Shown here piece by piece: positions 1-12,252 of a stretch of DNA of 64,000 nt. Every line of letters begins with the position of its first letter. The stretch's first letter is position 1. The position numbers and the translations under genes are program-made. The notes under the pieces were generated by a model. It made no database searches, had not been told where the DNA came from, and was given only the letters and a program-made list of their open reading frames with translations. Source of the stretch: Phycomyces nitens (taxonomy: Eukaryota; Mucoromycota; Mucoromycetes; Mucorales; Phycomycetaceae); the NCBI GenBank assembly GCA_022702545.1, contig JAHRBC010000002.1, positions 1,240,001 through 1,304,000 of the forward strand, read 5' to 3'.

Positions 1-260
1 AAATTGTTTGTTCATTGGACATAATGATCCTTTGTGTAACTATAGTTAATATGCCTCGATGTGTGGCTTGAAAGAGATAGAGTAGTATAGAGAGAGATAT
101 ATTGAATTTAAACAAAGAATAAAAAAGCATGGCTTAGAAAGCCCAAAACCTCATTGGAGGGATGGAGTCTCCGATGGACAATCAGGATTGTCTGATACTC
201 TGTAGGAGTTGATAGACAATTAATTTATAGCGATTTTAATGTCATTAATGTTAATGTTAA
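1..260. other. unassigned flank of mariner-1
   Basis: AT-rich sequence left of the mariner-1 terminal repeat. No reading frame, RNA gene or terminal repeat is recognisable here. Confidence 0.4.
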
Positions 261-320
261 TACACTCCGACATAAAAAGTCATCACATATCAGCCAAAAT
301 TAGAAAAAAAATATTACTTC

Positions 321-991
321 TTGTTTTCTTTTGCCTTTAAAAACAAAACTACATTAACAAAGCCCTCATATTATCAGTTGAAGAACGATTCAAAAAAAAC
401 TACACCTCACCATGAGTTGTCAGAGTTTCTTTGTGGAGGAATTATTTTTCTTCATAAGGCCAAGCATTTCTCAAGAGAGATCAAAATCATCATGGATATC
501 CCTCAATCAACGATTAGAAGCATCATCAAATGTTGGGAAGAAACTGGCACAACAGTAGCAAAGCCTAGGTCAGGAAGGCTTAAAAAACTCAGCACAACAG
601 ATAATACTGCCCTTTGTTTGAGTGTGAGGCACCAGCCTTTTGAGAGCTATGGGTATCACCAGCAAAATTTGACACTTGCTGGTGTCATTGTATGCAGAAA
701 GATGGTTATCAACTATCTTCAGGCAAACAGATTTGCTTCTTATATACCAGTGTCCAGGCCAAGACTGACACCTGAACAGAAGAAGAATTGGCTTCGTTGG
801 GCAAGAGCCAAGGCCAGTTTGACAATTGAGGACTGGGGAAGGGTTATTTGGCCAGATAAATCTAGGCTTATGGTAAAGGGCAATGATTCTGACCCATCCG
901 TGCTTCGTAAACCTAGAGAACGCTTCTAAGATAGACATACTCTTCAGACTGAGAAGTCTGGAAAAGGTTCAGTGATGGTGTGGGGCTGTTT
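321..991 (+). pseudogene. Tc1/mariner transposase, N-terminal part (mariner-1)
   Basis: DNA-binding half and start of the catalytic domain of a Tc1-like DDE transposase. Helix-turn-helix features are visible (IPQSTIRSIIKCWEETG), followed by the region of the first catalytic Asp (VIWPDKSRL, where the family has WSDES) and then the VMVWGCF motif. A TAA at 927-929 replaces what is normally an aromatic residue after the PRERF motif. There is no clear ATG in frame near the expected start; the open frame begins at a TTG near 321. The coding frame stops at the CACTA-1 insertion and resumes in phase at 7089. Confidence 0.8.
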
Positions 992-1221
992 CACTGCAAA
1001 AATTGGTCAGTTTCACATATCTCAAAGAATATTAATTATACGTGAAAGAAAAGGTAAAATTAAAGATCAGATGTTTTTTGGTAGTTTAGACATATAGCGA
1101 AATGTTTTGTCAATGTAATTGGCTATAAAACATGTGTAGCATAAGAAATGAATACCAAATCCAAATATATAAAATAAACTTTGCCTTGTATTCCTCTTCT
1201 TTACTGTAAAATCTTTTAATT

Positions 1222-4200
1222 ATGGCTCCTAACCGAAGTTCAAGAAATACAGTCGAGTGCAGATGTTCTGTTTGCAAGAACAAACTGGGAGGCTTTAATA
1301 TTATATCCTCTCAAACATTCAAACGACATATGAGAATAGAAGAAACAAAGAAAAACCTTCTCAGTCATAGGAGTAAGAAAGCTAATATAATTTTATTTTC
1401 CCAGTAAAATAACAAGTATAATATAGTATTTAATGAAGACAGAATCGAAATGATTCATGAAACATCTGAGGCCGTTGATAAACATGAACAGTTTTTTGAT
1501 GCTGAAGAATATGAAATTGAAAATGAAGGTGAATTTGGTAATAGAAATAAATTTATTTTTTATTTTTCTTTACTAATTTTTATTTTAATATTTGGATAAA
1601 GATGAGGCAGCACCAGCACAGACAAGGAACCTACCTTTTTCCGAAGCTGACACCATGTTTGGTGTTGATGGAGATGACTGTGTTCATGAGAGCATCTCTG
1701 AGAATGAAGAAGACGAGGAAGAAAGTGAAGATAGTGATGATGAGGCAGCAATTTTTGGTGAAGGTATGGATATCGTGAATTAATATTGACCCCTGATAAA
1801 TAGAATTATATGAGCTAATTTTCATTTTTTACACAAAAGATTTTTCTTTGGACCCACAACCAAAGTTGAATTTCATCCACCGTTTTATTGTCACCACCAT
1901 TGCCCTATTTGTATCCTTGTACGTCGTTGATGAAGGAGCAGTTATCTTGATTGCCATTATCAACAAGATTCTTGAAATATTCCAGGATCCATTTCGTCTT
2001 CCTTTGAGTGTTCCTGGTCTCAAGCAATTGGCAGGTTATGGCAATTTGACAAGTGGGATAAAAAAGTATGTTGCATGCAGTGAATGCCATACAATCTATG
2101 ATATTGGTGTATCTGTTCCTTTGTCTTGTACATCAATCAAGTTTGGCGGCAGCTCTTTGTGTTCCAATCCGTTGTTCAAGTCTGGATCTGAGTCACGAAT
2201 CCCAAAGAGAACATACGTATACCACTCTGTCATAGACTCATTGAAAAAGTTTTTTCGTCGCCCAGGATTTGAAGATGCAATCAATTCATGGAATCGTGGG
2301 CCAAAAGTAGATAGAGTATTGTTTGACATTTATGATGGTATCATGTGGAATGAATTCCAGGACATTGATGGCTTCCCATTTGTTGACACTGACCGATCTC
2401 TCATGTTGACCTTGAATATCGACTGGTTCCAGCCATTTGATGGTGTTACCTACTCTTGTGGAGCGATTTATCTTGCCATCAACAACCTTTCTCGGGAGAT
2501 TAGGTTCAAAAAGGAGAATACAATTCTTGTTGGATTAATGCCAGGGCCAAAGGAAGCAAAGACATCAGAGATAAACAGCTATCTCCAACCTCTTGTTGAT
2601 GAGTTGCAAAGTCTTTACAAGGGTGTCAAAATCCAAACCCACCAATGTCCAAATGGTACAACAATCCGCACTGCTCTCTTTATGGTTGCCTGTGATATCC
2701 CCGCCGCAAGGAAAGTATGTGGATTTACATCCCATACGAGTACAAATGCATGCCATAAGTGCAAACGCCAATTCTCCCGGTTAGCTGGAACGAGTTCTGT
2801 CAATTATTCTGGATTTGACTTCTCAAAGTGGCTCCTTCGCACTAAGAATGATAATTGTAAGGATGCTGAGGTCTGGAGAAATGCAACCACTAAGACTGAG
2901 AGACATCGTCTTGAAGTTGAAAATGGTGTTCGCTGGTCCAAACTGCATCGTCTTGAGTACTTTGATGCTGTCCGCTGCACCATTATAGATCCAATGCACA
3001 ATCTTTTCTTGGGTACTGCTAAGCGAATGATGGAAAAATGGGTTGCAGATGGAATAATTGACTCCAAAAAACTCGTCTCTATGCAAAACATGGTTAAAAA
3101 TATGGTACTGCCACCTGATTACACACCACTAAAGACAAAGATTGCAAAAGGATTTCCTTTCATGAAGGCTGATGAGTGGAAGTCGTGGTGCCTTGTATAT
3201 TCTCCTGTTGTCCTGAAATATCTACTCCCGCCAAAAATGTTTGAAAATTGGATATTCTTTGTCAATGCATGCCGTTTACTCATCAAGCCCAACATCACTG
3301 AAGACGAAATCGACAATGCTCATGAATATCTACAAAAATTTTGCCAAGGCTGTGAGAATCTTTATGATCTTGATCTTCTTTCACTGAATATGCACCTTCA
3401 TCTTCATTTACATCAGACAGTTCAAGACTTTGGCCCTGTTTATGGTTACTGGCTTTTTGGCTTTGAGAGATACAATGGTATCCTCAAAAACATCCAGACA
3501 AACAGGAAAACCGGATTTGAATGGACATACATGAAGAGATTTGTTGAAGAAGTTCACAAAGAAGATTTTGCGCGGAATATACTTGAGTCTGCCAATGCAC
3601 ATGGTTATCTGGATATTTTCAAGAAATTGTTAAAAACTGAGACTCGTTCAGTAATCCCGTCCAGTCAACCTTATGCATTCTCCCTGTCTGATTTCATAAA
3701 TGCCGCATACAACACAACATCTTCTATCAAAGGCAATGAATCTCTTCCACCATCTGCATTTCCTCTTAGAACAAAGCCTTTGTCACCAATGCCAAGTCCT
3801 GATTATGATTGTCTTGTTGAACATTACCAAGTGGTCTATAATGACAGGTCAATCTCAAGTTGCAAAATCAACATGGACAGTTCTGCTTTTGTCAACGATT
3901 AGATTGTCATGCTGAAGTCTATCAACATTCTTGGCCAAGTATTCAAAGGCAATCATGGTAACAAACGTGGATCATACATTCAGGCATTGTTTGTGGAGGA
4001 CAAAACAAATGTAATCTATGGATATATTGGAGAAATCCAATATATTTTTATGCACACATTTAGTCCAGCATCTTTATCAACTGAATACCACAACCCCCAG
4101 CATACCTTTGCCTTTGTTAAATGGTATAAAACAACATCTGATAGGACTAGAGAAATGGAAGGCATTGAGATCCACAAAAGCGAGTTTTCAAGAGTTGATT

Positions 4201-4319
4201 TTCAAAGTATCCTACCTATGCACCGAATTCTCATGCCAGTTGCAATTGTTGATTACCAGCCATTAAGCAAGATTAGCAAAAAACTTGTAGTTCCATTGCC
4301 ACGCAAAATTTATACTTAG
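1222..4319 (+). pseudogene. CACTA-1 gene A: Tnp2-type transposase, one nonsense codon
   Basis: Transposase that should cut and join the element ends. Exon 1 (1222-1372) encodes a small zinc-finger-like module (CRCSVCKNK, then a distal FKRH). Exons 2 and 3 are acidic: roughly 1430-1538, whose acceptor is uncertain, and about 1600-1764. Exon 4 runs from about 1839 and holds the catalytic core. The likely acidic triad is D in LNIDWFQPF, D in IIDPMHNLFLG and E in FGFERYNGIL, with a CHKC zinc knuckle between the first and second. TAG at 3900-3902 replaces the Trp of the FVNDW motif seen in CACTA-3. The frame continues to the normal end (PLPRKIYT). The single nonsense suggests recent inactivation. 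Convergent gene B ends about 95 bp downstream. Confidence 0.85.
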
Positions 4320-4412
4320 CTTTTAATATATTTATCTATTGGTCAAAACTCTTCAGCTATATTTACAATTTGCAGTTGATATAAAATATAGAGAGAAAAA
4401 GAAAAAATATAT

Positions 4413-5636
4413 TTATTCATCTCTAATTGACCAGGGAGGCAAGATGGTGGACAGAGAAGTGGGGACAGGGACAACTTTAACTCCTCTTTGGATTCTAGGG
4501 GTCTTTGGTTTTGACTTTGGCTGCCCCTTTCTCAAGTCACGGTCTTTAGAAATGCGATCAATTATTGCCAAGAGTCTGTTTAACTGTTTTTGTCATTAGT
4601 TTTAACTTGTGCTGCAACAAATACAAATTGAAAATAATTACCTCATCACTTCTCCAACTGGGGCAAGCAATCTTTACAACCTTCAGGCTGACACCTTCAC
4701 CAAAATCCTCAACACCTGATTCACCATCTGACATGACCTCTTTTCGAAGAACATTGAGATATGCCATCTCATGAGCATTTCCTTCTTTTGGACCCATCTC
4801 AGCATCTATGATCTCCCAGTTGGTCTCATAGGTAATAATGCGGCGATTAAGAATCTGTTAATATTTTTAGAATATAAGATAACCATGTACATTAATATTT
4901 TTCTTATAATTACCTCTCTCATTCGGCTATTGATGCATGCATTATGCTTCTTGATAATGCCTGCCTCCTCTGACATGTTAACACTTCGGTAGAAGGTCTT
5001 GTAGTTGTTTTTGATTTTAGCAACTACCATACTTGGCCAAAATCCAGCAGCACGAGGCTGTGAGAGTATATACTCTCTCAAATATTTGACAATCTTGACA
5101 TTGTCCTGATGATCAATCCATTGATCAGTATTCCATTTTCTCCTGGCTTCATTCTCAGCAATCTCAATGGGATCGTTGGACTTTAAGTCCCTTATCCACA
5201 TTTTCTCATGGATCAAGTCCTGTATATTTTTATTAGATTATATATTATTATACTCTGTCAAGATTATCTATACCAAAATTATCGCACTCATCTGACTCTC
5301 ACTGAGAGAAGGCTGAGCAGGAACAGAAGGAGAGATAGTTGCTGGCAAAACTGGGCCAGCAGGTGCTCCATTAAAAACACCATTGGCATGAGCATTCATG
5401 AACATGCTCACTGCGTTTGCTGAGCTAGCCTGCATGTCATACATCTTTCTAAGCTGGCGACTCATTGATGCCATCTGTCCAGAGAGTTCTTTATATCCCT
5501 CATCATCATTTCTGACTGTCTCAGATCTTGGGGCAAGTCTGCGGCATTTTGGCTGATTACCTGCCCCCTGGGAAGAACTGCCAGGCTGTTCATTAGCATT
5601 TGATCTGCGATTAGAGTTTCTTGAGCTAGAAGACAT
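4413..5636 (-). CDS. CACTA-1 gene B: CACTA accessory protein
   Basis: Four exons with consistent GT-AG borders: 5275-5636, 4914-5219, 4642-4854 and 4413-4583. Exon 1 is Ser/Asn-rich and contains a putative coiled coil around the MSRQLRKMYDM motif. Exon 2 has the conserved RKWNTD motif and QPRAAGFWPSMVV. Exon 3 has MSDGESG and ends in WRSDEV. Exon 4 begins LNRLLAIIDR and ends near LPPWSIRDE. The same exon plan and motifs occur in CACTA-3. I do not recognise a named domain. By position (second gene, convergent with the transposase) it may do a TnpA-like job such as binding the element ends, but that is inference. The frame is intact. Confidence 0.75.
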
Positions 5637-5639
5637 TTT

Positions 5640-6900
5640 CTATATGTATTTTATAAATATAACAATATATGAATATATTAAAATATTATATTTTGCCTAT
5701 TCAGCATATAAATACATACGAAGCAAAATACAGTTATTGGTAAAGATATTTAGAAAATAAAAAGGGGACAGACTACAATATGCTTATTGAAAATATTTTT
5801 ATTATAATTCACATTTTTAATCAGTGCTGTAAGATCATCTGTATTAATCTATTTTGGTCTGTAAAACTGGGTCCCAGTATGTACGACTCATGGTAACCTC
5901 AAATAAATTTCAAATAATATATTCTCCTTTTCCTTTTCTTTCCTATTTATTTTATTTTTCAATACCCTGGTAAGTTATTATTTTTTAAACATGTTGTTTA
6001 TATTGTCAAGTATACTATATTAACTACTGATATATTATTAATATAGTATAATATGCTCTTCTTTTATGACAAAGGTAAATATAATATCATGATAAACTAT
6101 ATGTTTACTAATTATTCATTTAAAAGATTCACGGCTTTCTGATATTTCAAAATGATATTGATGATAATATACATGGTAAATATAAAAAGATCGTTATATT
6201 TTCTCTTATTAATTTATTATTTTTTAGTTGAACATATTGCAATCCATGTTCTGTATTTTGTTTTTATCCCGCAACTCTCAATATGTAAGCAAACATCTTG
6301 TATAAGCTCTTACTATTTGCCAAATACTACTTTAGTTATCACATTTTATATCTGCAATCTGGAATAAATATTTTTCTATGATTGCATATAGCTTTATGGG
6401 TAAATACAAAATGAAAAATATGGATTATTTTAAAAATTAATATCTGTTACTTCTTTTATCACAAATATATAAATATCTATTCACAAGAAACTCTCCTGCT
6501 TTATTTGTCTTTTACAAGGAGTACCTACCCATACTGTGTCTATATATTAAAAGGTATACTATATAGATGAGTAATATTTTTGAAATCTAGGTCTAGAACA
6601 AAATTCTAAATAATATTCTCCTAAAAATAAAAATAATAAAATAAACTATTCATAAATGATTTTCCATAAAAATATTTATAAAAAGTGTGAGAACTATGTA
6701 GCTGTTCAATAAGAAGCTGTTATTATAGTGACAGTTAAAATATAATCCAATAAAATGTCACCATTGATACGTGAAATAAAACATTTGCGCATTTCTATAA
6801 TCTTTAAACCATTGTTTTCTTGATTCTTAAAAGAAAACAAAAATGCAACGTTATACAAGAACATCTGTTTTTTTTAAAAAAAAAAAGTAATTTATAGTCA
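5640..6900. other. non-coding part of CACTA-1
   Basis: Very AT-rich stretch upstream of gene B and inside the right end of the element. A few GT-AG-like pairs occur (for example around 6173-6230), but no frame stays open across them. I see no gene here, in contrast to the gene C unit at the same place in the CACTGG elements. Confidence 0.4.
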
Positions 6901-7088
6901 GTTTGTGTATGGTAATACTATAGTTCTTTATGAGAGTGTTTCCATCCTTAGGATAAATAAAAGAATTATAGGTAGAAATAATATCTGTCTGAATAGTAAA
7001 ATATTACTCAAAGTCTGGGTAAAATCTTTTATTTCACTCAGAATTTCATATTATTTTACATATGTAAAAGGAACATATTTTTGCAGTG

Positions 7089-7536
7089 TTTCTGGGCTGG
7101 AGGATTCAGACCTCTAACCATACTTGATGACTCTGTCAATCAAGATGTATATGTCAACTGTTTGTCCCAAGAATTCAACCCTTGGTATCAAAAACTGAAT
7201 GAGGAACATGATACCATCTTCACATTCCAAGAATATGGTGCTAGCTGCCATACTGGCTCCTACACAACATGGTGGAAAAATAAATAGCAAATCAAGCGCT
7301 TTGACTACTGGCCATTGCAAAGCCCTGATTTGAGCCCAATTGAACATGTCTGAAAGGCCATAAAAGACCGTGTTGCAGAGCAAAAGGCATACATCAATAA
7401 TACTAAAGATCTCAAGGCCTGTTTTGCCAAGGAGTGGGAGAAAATGGACCTTGAATTTGGTGCAAGGCTTGTTGCAAGTATGCCTGATCAAATAAAGGCT
7501 GTAATTGCTGCTCGTGGTGGAAAGACTCGATATTAA
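7089..7536 (+). pseudogene. Tc1/mariner transposase, C-terminal part (mariner-1)
   Basis: Continuation of the gene starting near 321. It resumes in phase after the TTT duplication with FWAGGF. The second Asp region is degraded (FQEYGASCHTG, where mariner-2 has FLQEDGASCHTG-like sequence), and the SPDLSPIEHV motif holds the final Glu. Stops at 7285-7287 (TAG) and 7351-7353 (TGA, at a Trp position in mariner-2) disable it. The frame ends with the normal stop at 7534-7536, just inside the right terminal repeat. Confidence 0.8.
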
Positions 7537-7759
7537 ACATTATTTATTTTTTAATTTTCATAATATATACACTATTGACTATTGGAATATAAAGTCTCAA
7601 GGCATTACAATGAACAGATAAAAAGATATTTGTTAAAGAAGATAAGGTATATATTTTCGGGGTGCAAAAATCGCCTAAATGTGTGATGACTTTTTTCCTG
7701 GGAGTGTATTATTTAATAATAATAATAATCATATTCTTACCAGTTTAATAACTTACTGA

Positions 7760-8352
7760 TTATTGTTGTCTTCTGCAACGGTCTCGCCAAAGTTGACCAA
7801 TTCTTGCTGTAGATGCCCAATTATCATGGCATCTAGTAAAGTCAATTCCTTGTGCTTTAAGGAGAAGTGCATGTCGGGTACAAGCTGTATGCTTGTCTTC
7901 TTTAGATATAGATTTCCAACCAGCAGAAGGTCCAAGAGCCAAGACAGAAGGGAAAGTAGCCAGCTGATCACATACTAGTTTTGTACAAGTATGGACTGTA
8001 GATTTGTTTTCATGGTTTACTTCAATCTCAAGATCTTGGCTCATCATGTTAAGAATATGCGCCCAAGTTATTTGAGAGATCTTAGACACTGGTCTTGATA
8101 TAGTGCCATTGGAAGTCTATTATTTCAAAGTTAGTCAAGCACAGTATTGTTTCATTAGTTACTTATATTGGAAGGGATAATAACATCTTCCTTTGGGCAC
8201 ATTATTTTGTCCAAATCATTATGAATGCATGCAATCTCTTGTTTCATGACTTGTTGTTCATTTTGGATTGCTTCCTGGCCTTTCTGCAAAGTATACAGAG
8301 TTTCTTGGATGCTCTGGAGTAATTGAATGACTGAATTATCTGTCTTGTTCAT
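7760..8352 (-). CDS. hypothetical two-exon gene with N-terminal coiled coil
   Basis: Exon 1 starts at the ATG at 8352 and encodes a Gln/Glu-rich, probably coiled-coil segment (QETLYTLQKGQEAIQ). A possible intron lies at about 8118-8163 (GTAACT to ATAATAG). The second open stretch continues to a stop at 7760, with SKISQITWAHILNMM at its start and basic residues at its end. By my reading the phases across this intron do not match, so either the splice site is wrong or one exon carries an indel. Coiled coil followed by a basic region recalls CACTA gene B, but no gene-B motif is present. Function unknown. The stop lies about 50 bp from the right end of mariner-1. Confidence 0.4.
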
Positions 8353-8672
8353 AATAAAAGAAATATTGTCAGAACTGAGGGTTTGTTGTGAAGAAAGTAA
8401 AGAAAAAATTTTCTTGGACTTGTGATTATTTTCATAATCTGTGAGCTAAATCTATTGGTTCTTTTCAGTGAAACTTAGTATTTTAGTTTTTATAGATACT
8501 TACACTGGAAAAACCCCTCGATTTCACCTAGTATAAATGGTGCAGATGGGTACTAGAAACATAGAGCTTTTTTTCATCTCAGACATTATTTTTTAAAAAA
8601 ATAAAAAGTATAATTTTGATGCATCCTATTGGTTTGGGCAAAGGATCAAAGAACAATAGCCTTTTTCTTGTC

Positions 8673-8678
8673 TATAAA
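8673..8678 (+). promoter_or_regulatory. TATA box of CACTA-2 gene A
   Basis: TATAAA about 70 bp upstream of the gene A start codon. The same element at the same spacing occurs in CACTA-4, CACTA-5 and CACTA-6, always in a conserved block ending shortly before the ATG. Confidence 0.5.
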
Positions 8679-8744
8679 ATGATAGCAAATAAAAATATGT
8701 AGCACTTGTTTTCTTTTTTATCTCACAATCAAATAATATAAACT

Positions 8745-11700
8745 ATGTCTTCTATTTCCGCACAAAACACTACTGCCTGTTACTGCAACAAATGCAGCAA
8801 TAACCAGCAAGGATTCACTATTGTATCCAAGTGCACTTACCAACGCCATAATAAGAGAGCAAGAACTGAAGAAACTGGCAAATTTGAGAGCAGTATGTAT
8901 ACTAGTATTAATTTTCATTTACTGCGCAATAATAACTTGTATTTTTCAATTGAACTCAGGCACACAAAGTGATATGATGGATTTGGACGTTGAGGGTAAA
9001 ATATATTTATTTGAAAACCAGTGCAGAGTAATAAACTAATCTAACCCATATTTGCAGCAATGCCAATTATTTAATCTGAATCTGTGGCAGTTGACAGTCA
9101 GCCCAGCTTACCTTTTGGGGATTATGACCAAATGGTTGATGCCGATCAACTTGACAATGAGGTCAATGGCGATGGTGCCAAAATCACCAATGACTCTGAC
9201 AACGACAGTGATGATGAAGCCAATGTCGAGGAGATTGAGGTCGAGGAGTTTGATAGTGAAGGTCAGTATTGAATAGCTATAATACAAAAGCAAGCAAAAA
9301 TTGAGTGTTAATAATTTTCGTTTTTAAATAATAGACCCTTTTGCTACTCCTGGTATGCCCGAAAACCCAGTGCACAGAGCAATTGCCATTTTCGTTGTTC
9401 TGTTTGCATCCCGTTATGTGGTCGATAAGGGTGCTGTTGTCTTGATTGAGTTCATCAACAAACTCTTGACGATTTACGGACAGGACTTCCAATTGCCCTC
9501 AAGCCTTTCTGGTCTCCAAAGCATGACGGGTTTCACTGCCTTGACCAAGGGTGTAAAGAGATTCGTTGTGTGCCAGGATTGCCACACGGTGTATGAGGAA
9601 GCTGGGTCTGCTCCACTTCGGTGCGATTCTGCTAAGCTCGGTTCCCAATCTGTATGTGGTTGTCAATTGATGAAGCAATCGTCATCTGGTGCTTTGGTTG
9701 CCAAGAGATCGTACGTCTATCAGTCTGTCAAGCAGGCGTTGAGAGTCCTTTTCCTCCACCCAGATTTTGAGACCAAGATTCGTCACTGGAACCAGGAGCT
9801 CAAAGTTGTAGACACCATGTGCAATATCTACAATGGTGCAATGTGAAAGGGTCTCCAGGACATGAGTAGTGTTTTGTTTGTTGCAGATCCACGTTCTTTG
9901 ATGCTGACACTGAACATTGACTGGTTCCAGCCCTTTGATGGAATCAGCTATTCTTGTGGTGCCATCTATCTTGTAATCAATAATTTGCCTAGGGAGGAAA
10001 GGTTCAAGGCCGAAAATACCATTCTCGTTGGTCTGATGCCTGGACCCAAGGAGCCAAAGACAGATGAGATCAACAGTTATCTCAAGCCGTTGGTTAATGA
10101 ACTGGAGCAGTTGTTTGTTGGAATAAGGATCCCAACCTTTGAGTGCCCGTCTGGTGTCAATGTCCATGGTGCATTGTTGATGGTGGCATGCAATATCCCA
10201 GCTGCAAGGAAGACAAGTGGGTTTACGACACACAACAGCACCAATGCATGCTACAAGTGCAATCATCAGTTCTCTCATTTGGAGGGGTCAAACCAGGTGG
10301 ATTTCTGTGGATTTGACTATTCACAATGGTCTCTTCAGACATCAGTTGACAACAGACACCATGCAACACTTTGGAAAGATGCCCAGACGATTTCCAAAAG
10401 GCATGGATTTGAAGTTGAGAATGGTGTACAATGGTCAGAGCTTCACTGCCTCTAGTATCTTGATCTTGTCCACGCAACTGTGGTGGACCCCATGTACAAC
10501 CTCTTCCTGGGAACCGTCAAGAGAATGATAGAAAACTGGATCTCTGGTGGTGATTTGTCCAATTACAATCTTCTTGTGATGCAGGAGATAGCAGACACCA
10601 TGGAGCTGCCAAGTGATTACAGTTCACTAAAGACAAAGATTGCCAGGGGATTTCCATTCATGAAAGCAGACGAGTGGAAATCTTGGGTGCTGGTATATTC
10701 GCCTGTTGTGTTGAAGCCCATTCTCCTACGTCAAAAGTTTAACAGTTGGATGAACTTTGTGGATGCCTGCCGCCTGATTGTCAAGCCATCTGTGTCCTTC
10801 CAGGATGCTGACAATGCCCATAACCACCTTCAGCAATTCTGCCAAGAGTGCGAGCGCCTTTACCCTCCAAGTCTTCTCACCTGCAACATGCACCTGCACC
10901 TCTATCTTCATAAGACCATCAATGATTTTGGACTGGTGTATGGCTATTGGCTCTTTGGGTTCAAGAGGTACAACGGATTGCTAAAGAACGTGAGCACAAA
11001 TGGAAAGAATGGGTTTGAGGCAACCTACATGTGGAAATTTGTCCAGGATGTATTCAAGAATGATTATGTCAATGCTGTTTGACAATCTCCAAGCCAAGAC
11101 ATCTTCACTCCTCTCTTTTCAAACCTCCTCTCTGCCTCTAACTCTGTCTCTATCCCTACTCCCACACCCACACCCACACCCACACCCACACCCACACCCA
11201 CACCCACACCCACACCCACACCCACACCCACACCCACACCCACACCCACACCCACACCCACACCCACACCCACACCCACACCCACACCCACACCCACACC
11301 CACACCCACACCCACACCCACACCCACACCAACACCAACACCAACACCAACACAACGCCTGTTCAGATTGCTGGATTTCATCGAAGCTTCAGAGAATTCT
11401 GAATTCCCAATCAAGGGTAACAAGCCTCTTCCCCCCTCTGTGTTTCCTCTGCTTCAAAAGTCTGCCACAAAAATGAGTAATATTGACTATCCTCAATTGT
11501 TGGCTTACTATGTGGATACATATGACATTGACACCCTCCAGCATTATCAGCATGCCACTTCTTCTTTGTTGTTTGTTGACAATCAGATTGTGAAGCTGAA
11601 ATCAATAAATCTCCTTGGCCAAGTTTATCGTGGACACAATAGCTCTGGAAATGGTGGATCTCGTGTACAAGCTTTGTTTGGTAGCAGCACTGGTGAGAAC

Positions 11701-12021
11701 CAGACCGCCTATACTGGGCAGATACAGTATATTTTTGTTCATCAGTTTACGCCGCCTCTCTCTGCCTCTGTCCGTTTAAATTGTTGTGGCTATCAAAGCC
11801 AGCATGTCTTTGCCTTTGTGTGATGGAATGGTGTCTGTTATGAATGATTACGCAAAGATGAAGGTGTTGACATCTGTTTGCCCAGTTTTTCTCCTGCTAC
11901 CAATGAGTGCATCTTGCCAGTGCATCGCCTTCTTTTGGAAGTTGCGACTGCCACACACACAAGCCAAAATAGTATAAAGAGGATGCTGGTCATCCCTTTG
12001 CCAAAGAAACTTTGCGTGTAA
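8745..12021 (+). pseudogene. CACTA-2 gene A: Tnp2-type transposase, heavily degraded
   Basis: Four-exon transposase. Exon 1 (from 8745) has the CNKC...YQRH zinc-finger-like module. Exons 2 and 3 follow short introns, and exon 4 starts near 9334 with the PENPVHRAIAIF motif. There are five in-frame nonsense codons: 9844 (TGA at a Trp), 10453 (TAG), 11080 (TGA), 11821 (TGA at an Arg) and 11845 (TGA). No frameshift is needed to follow the homology to the end. The presumed third catalytic Glu (FERYN in relatives) is Lys here, codon 10963-10965, and the DPMHN motif is DPMYN. A (CCCACA)n expansion encodes a long Pro-Thr linker. Clearly non-functional. Confidence 0.85.
11161..11352 (+). repeat. (CCCACA)28(CCAACA)4 microsatellite within gene A
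   Basis: 192 bp of uninterrupted hexanucleotide repeat, in frame with the transposase, encoding about 32 Pro-Thr dipeptides. The same position in CACTA-4 is a short Ala-Pro linker (APAPAPT). The complementary strand is TGTGGG repeats, G-rich and telomere-like in composition. Confidence 0.95.
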
Positions 12022-12252
12022 TAAAAAAAATAAATATCTTTTCTCTTTTATAAAGAACAAACAGAAATAGCATTGCCTTTATAAATGTCGTCAAAACGTA
12101 ATGTGTGTCAAAAAAAGGGGAATTCTTGATATACTCCCTCAATAAACTCACACACAAAAATGTTTGGACCTCTCACAAAAATCCTAAAAAAAATGGTTTT
12201 TTTTGAAAAATAAAAACATTATTTTCTCTTATTTTTACTAATCAACACCAAC

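Larger units (their letters stand above)
992..7088 (+). mobile_element. CACTA-1, CACTGC subfamily, inserted in mariner-1
   Basis: A 6,097-bp element bounded by CACTGCAAAAAT at 992 and its reverse complement ending at 7088. The two ends stay similar further in (both have ACATAT about 20 bp inside). TTT at 989-991 is repeated at 7089-7091, a 3-bp target duplication as expected for the CACTA superfamily. Removing the element and one TTT restores the mariner reading frame across the WGCFWAGGF motif. It carries a Tnp2-type transposase (plus strand) and a convergent accessory gene (minus strand). Confidence 0.9.
261..7708 (+). mobile_element. Tc1/mariner element (mariner-1), split by CACTA-1
   Basis: Imperfect terminal inverted repeats are visible: the left end reads CACTCCGACATAAAAAGTC from 263, and the right end at 7706, read in reverse, gives CACTCCCAGGAAAAAAGTC followed by ATCACA. 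TA dinucleotides at 261-262 and 7707-7708 are the expected target duplication. Subtracting the inserted CACTA-1 and one TTT duplication leaves about 1,344 bp, a normal size for Tc1/mariner. The transposase gene lies inside, on the plus strand, and carries several stops, so the copy is dead. Confidence 0.85.

Noticed and set aside
6152..6367. ORF inside CACTA-1 upstream of gene B as a gene C homologue
   Set aside because: Hydrophobic residues only because of T-rich DNA; no open frame across the possible introns.
11000..11476. ORFs encoding long Pro-His or Gly-Val repeats across the CCCACA tract
   Set aside because: Wrong frames of the microsatellite. The frame continuous with the transposase reads Pro-Thr.
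12144..12170. Mariner-2 ends taken as the ACACTCCC sequence, as in mariner-1
   Set aside because: ACACTCCC here belongs to the MULE terminal repeat, as the uninterrupted right copy shows; the mariner-2 ends are AACTCA...ATGTTTGGACCT.
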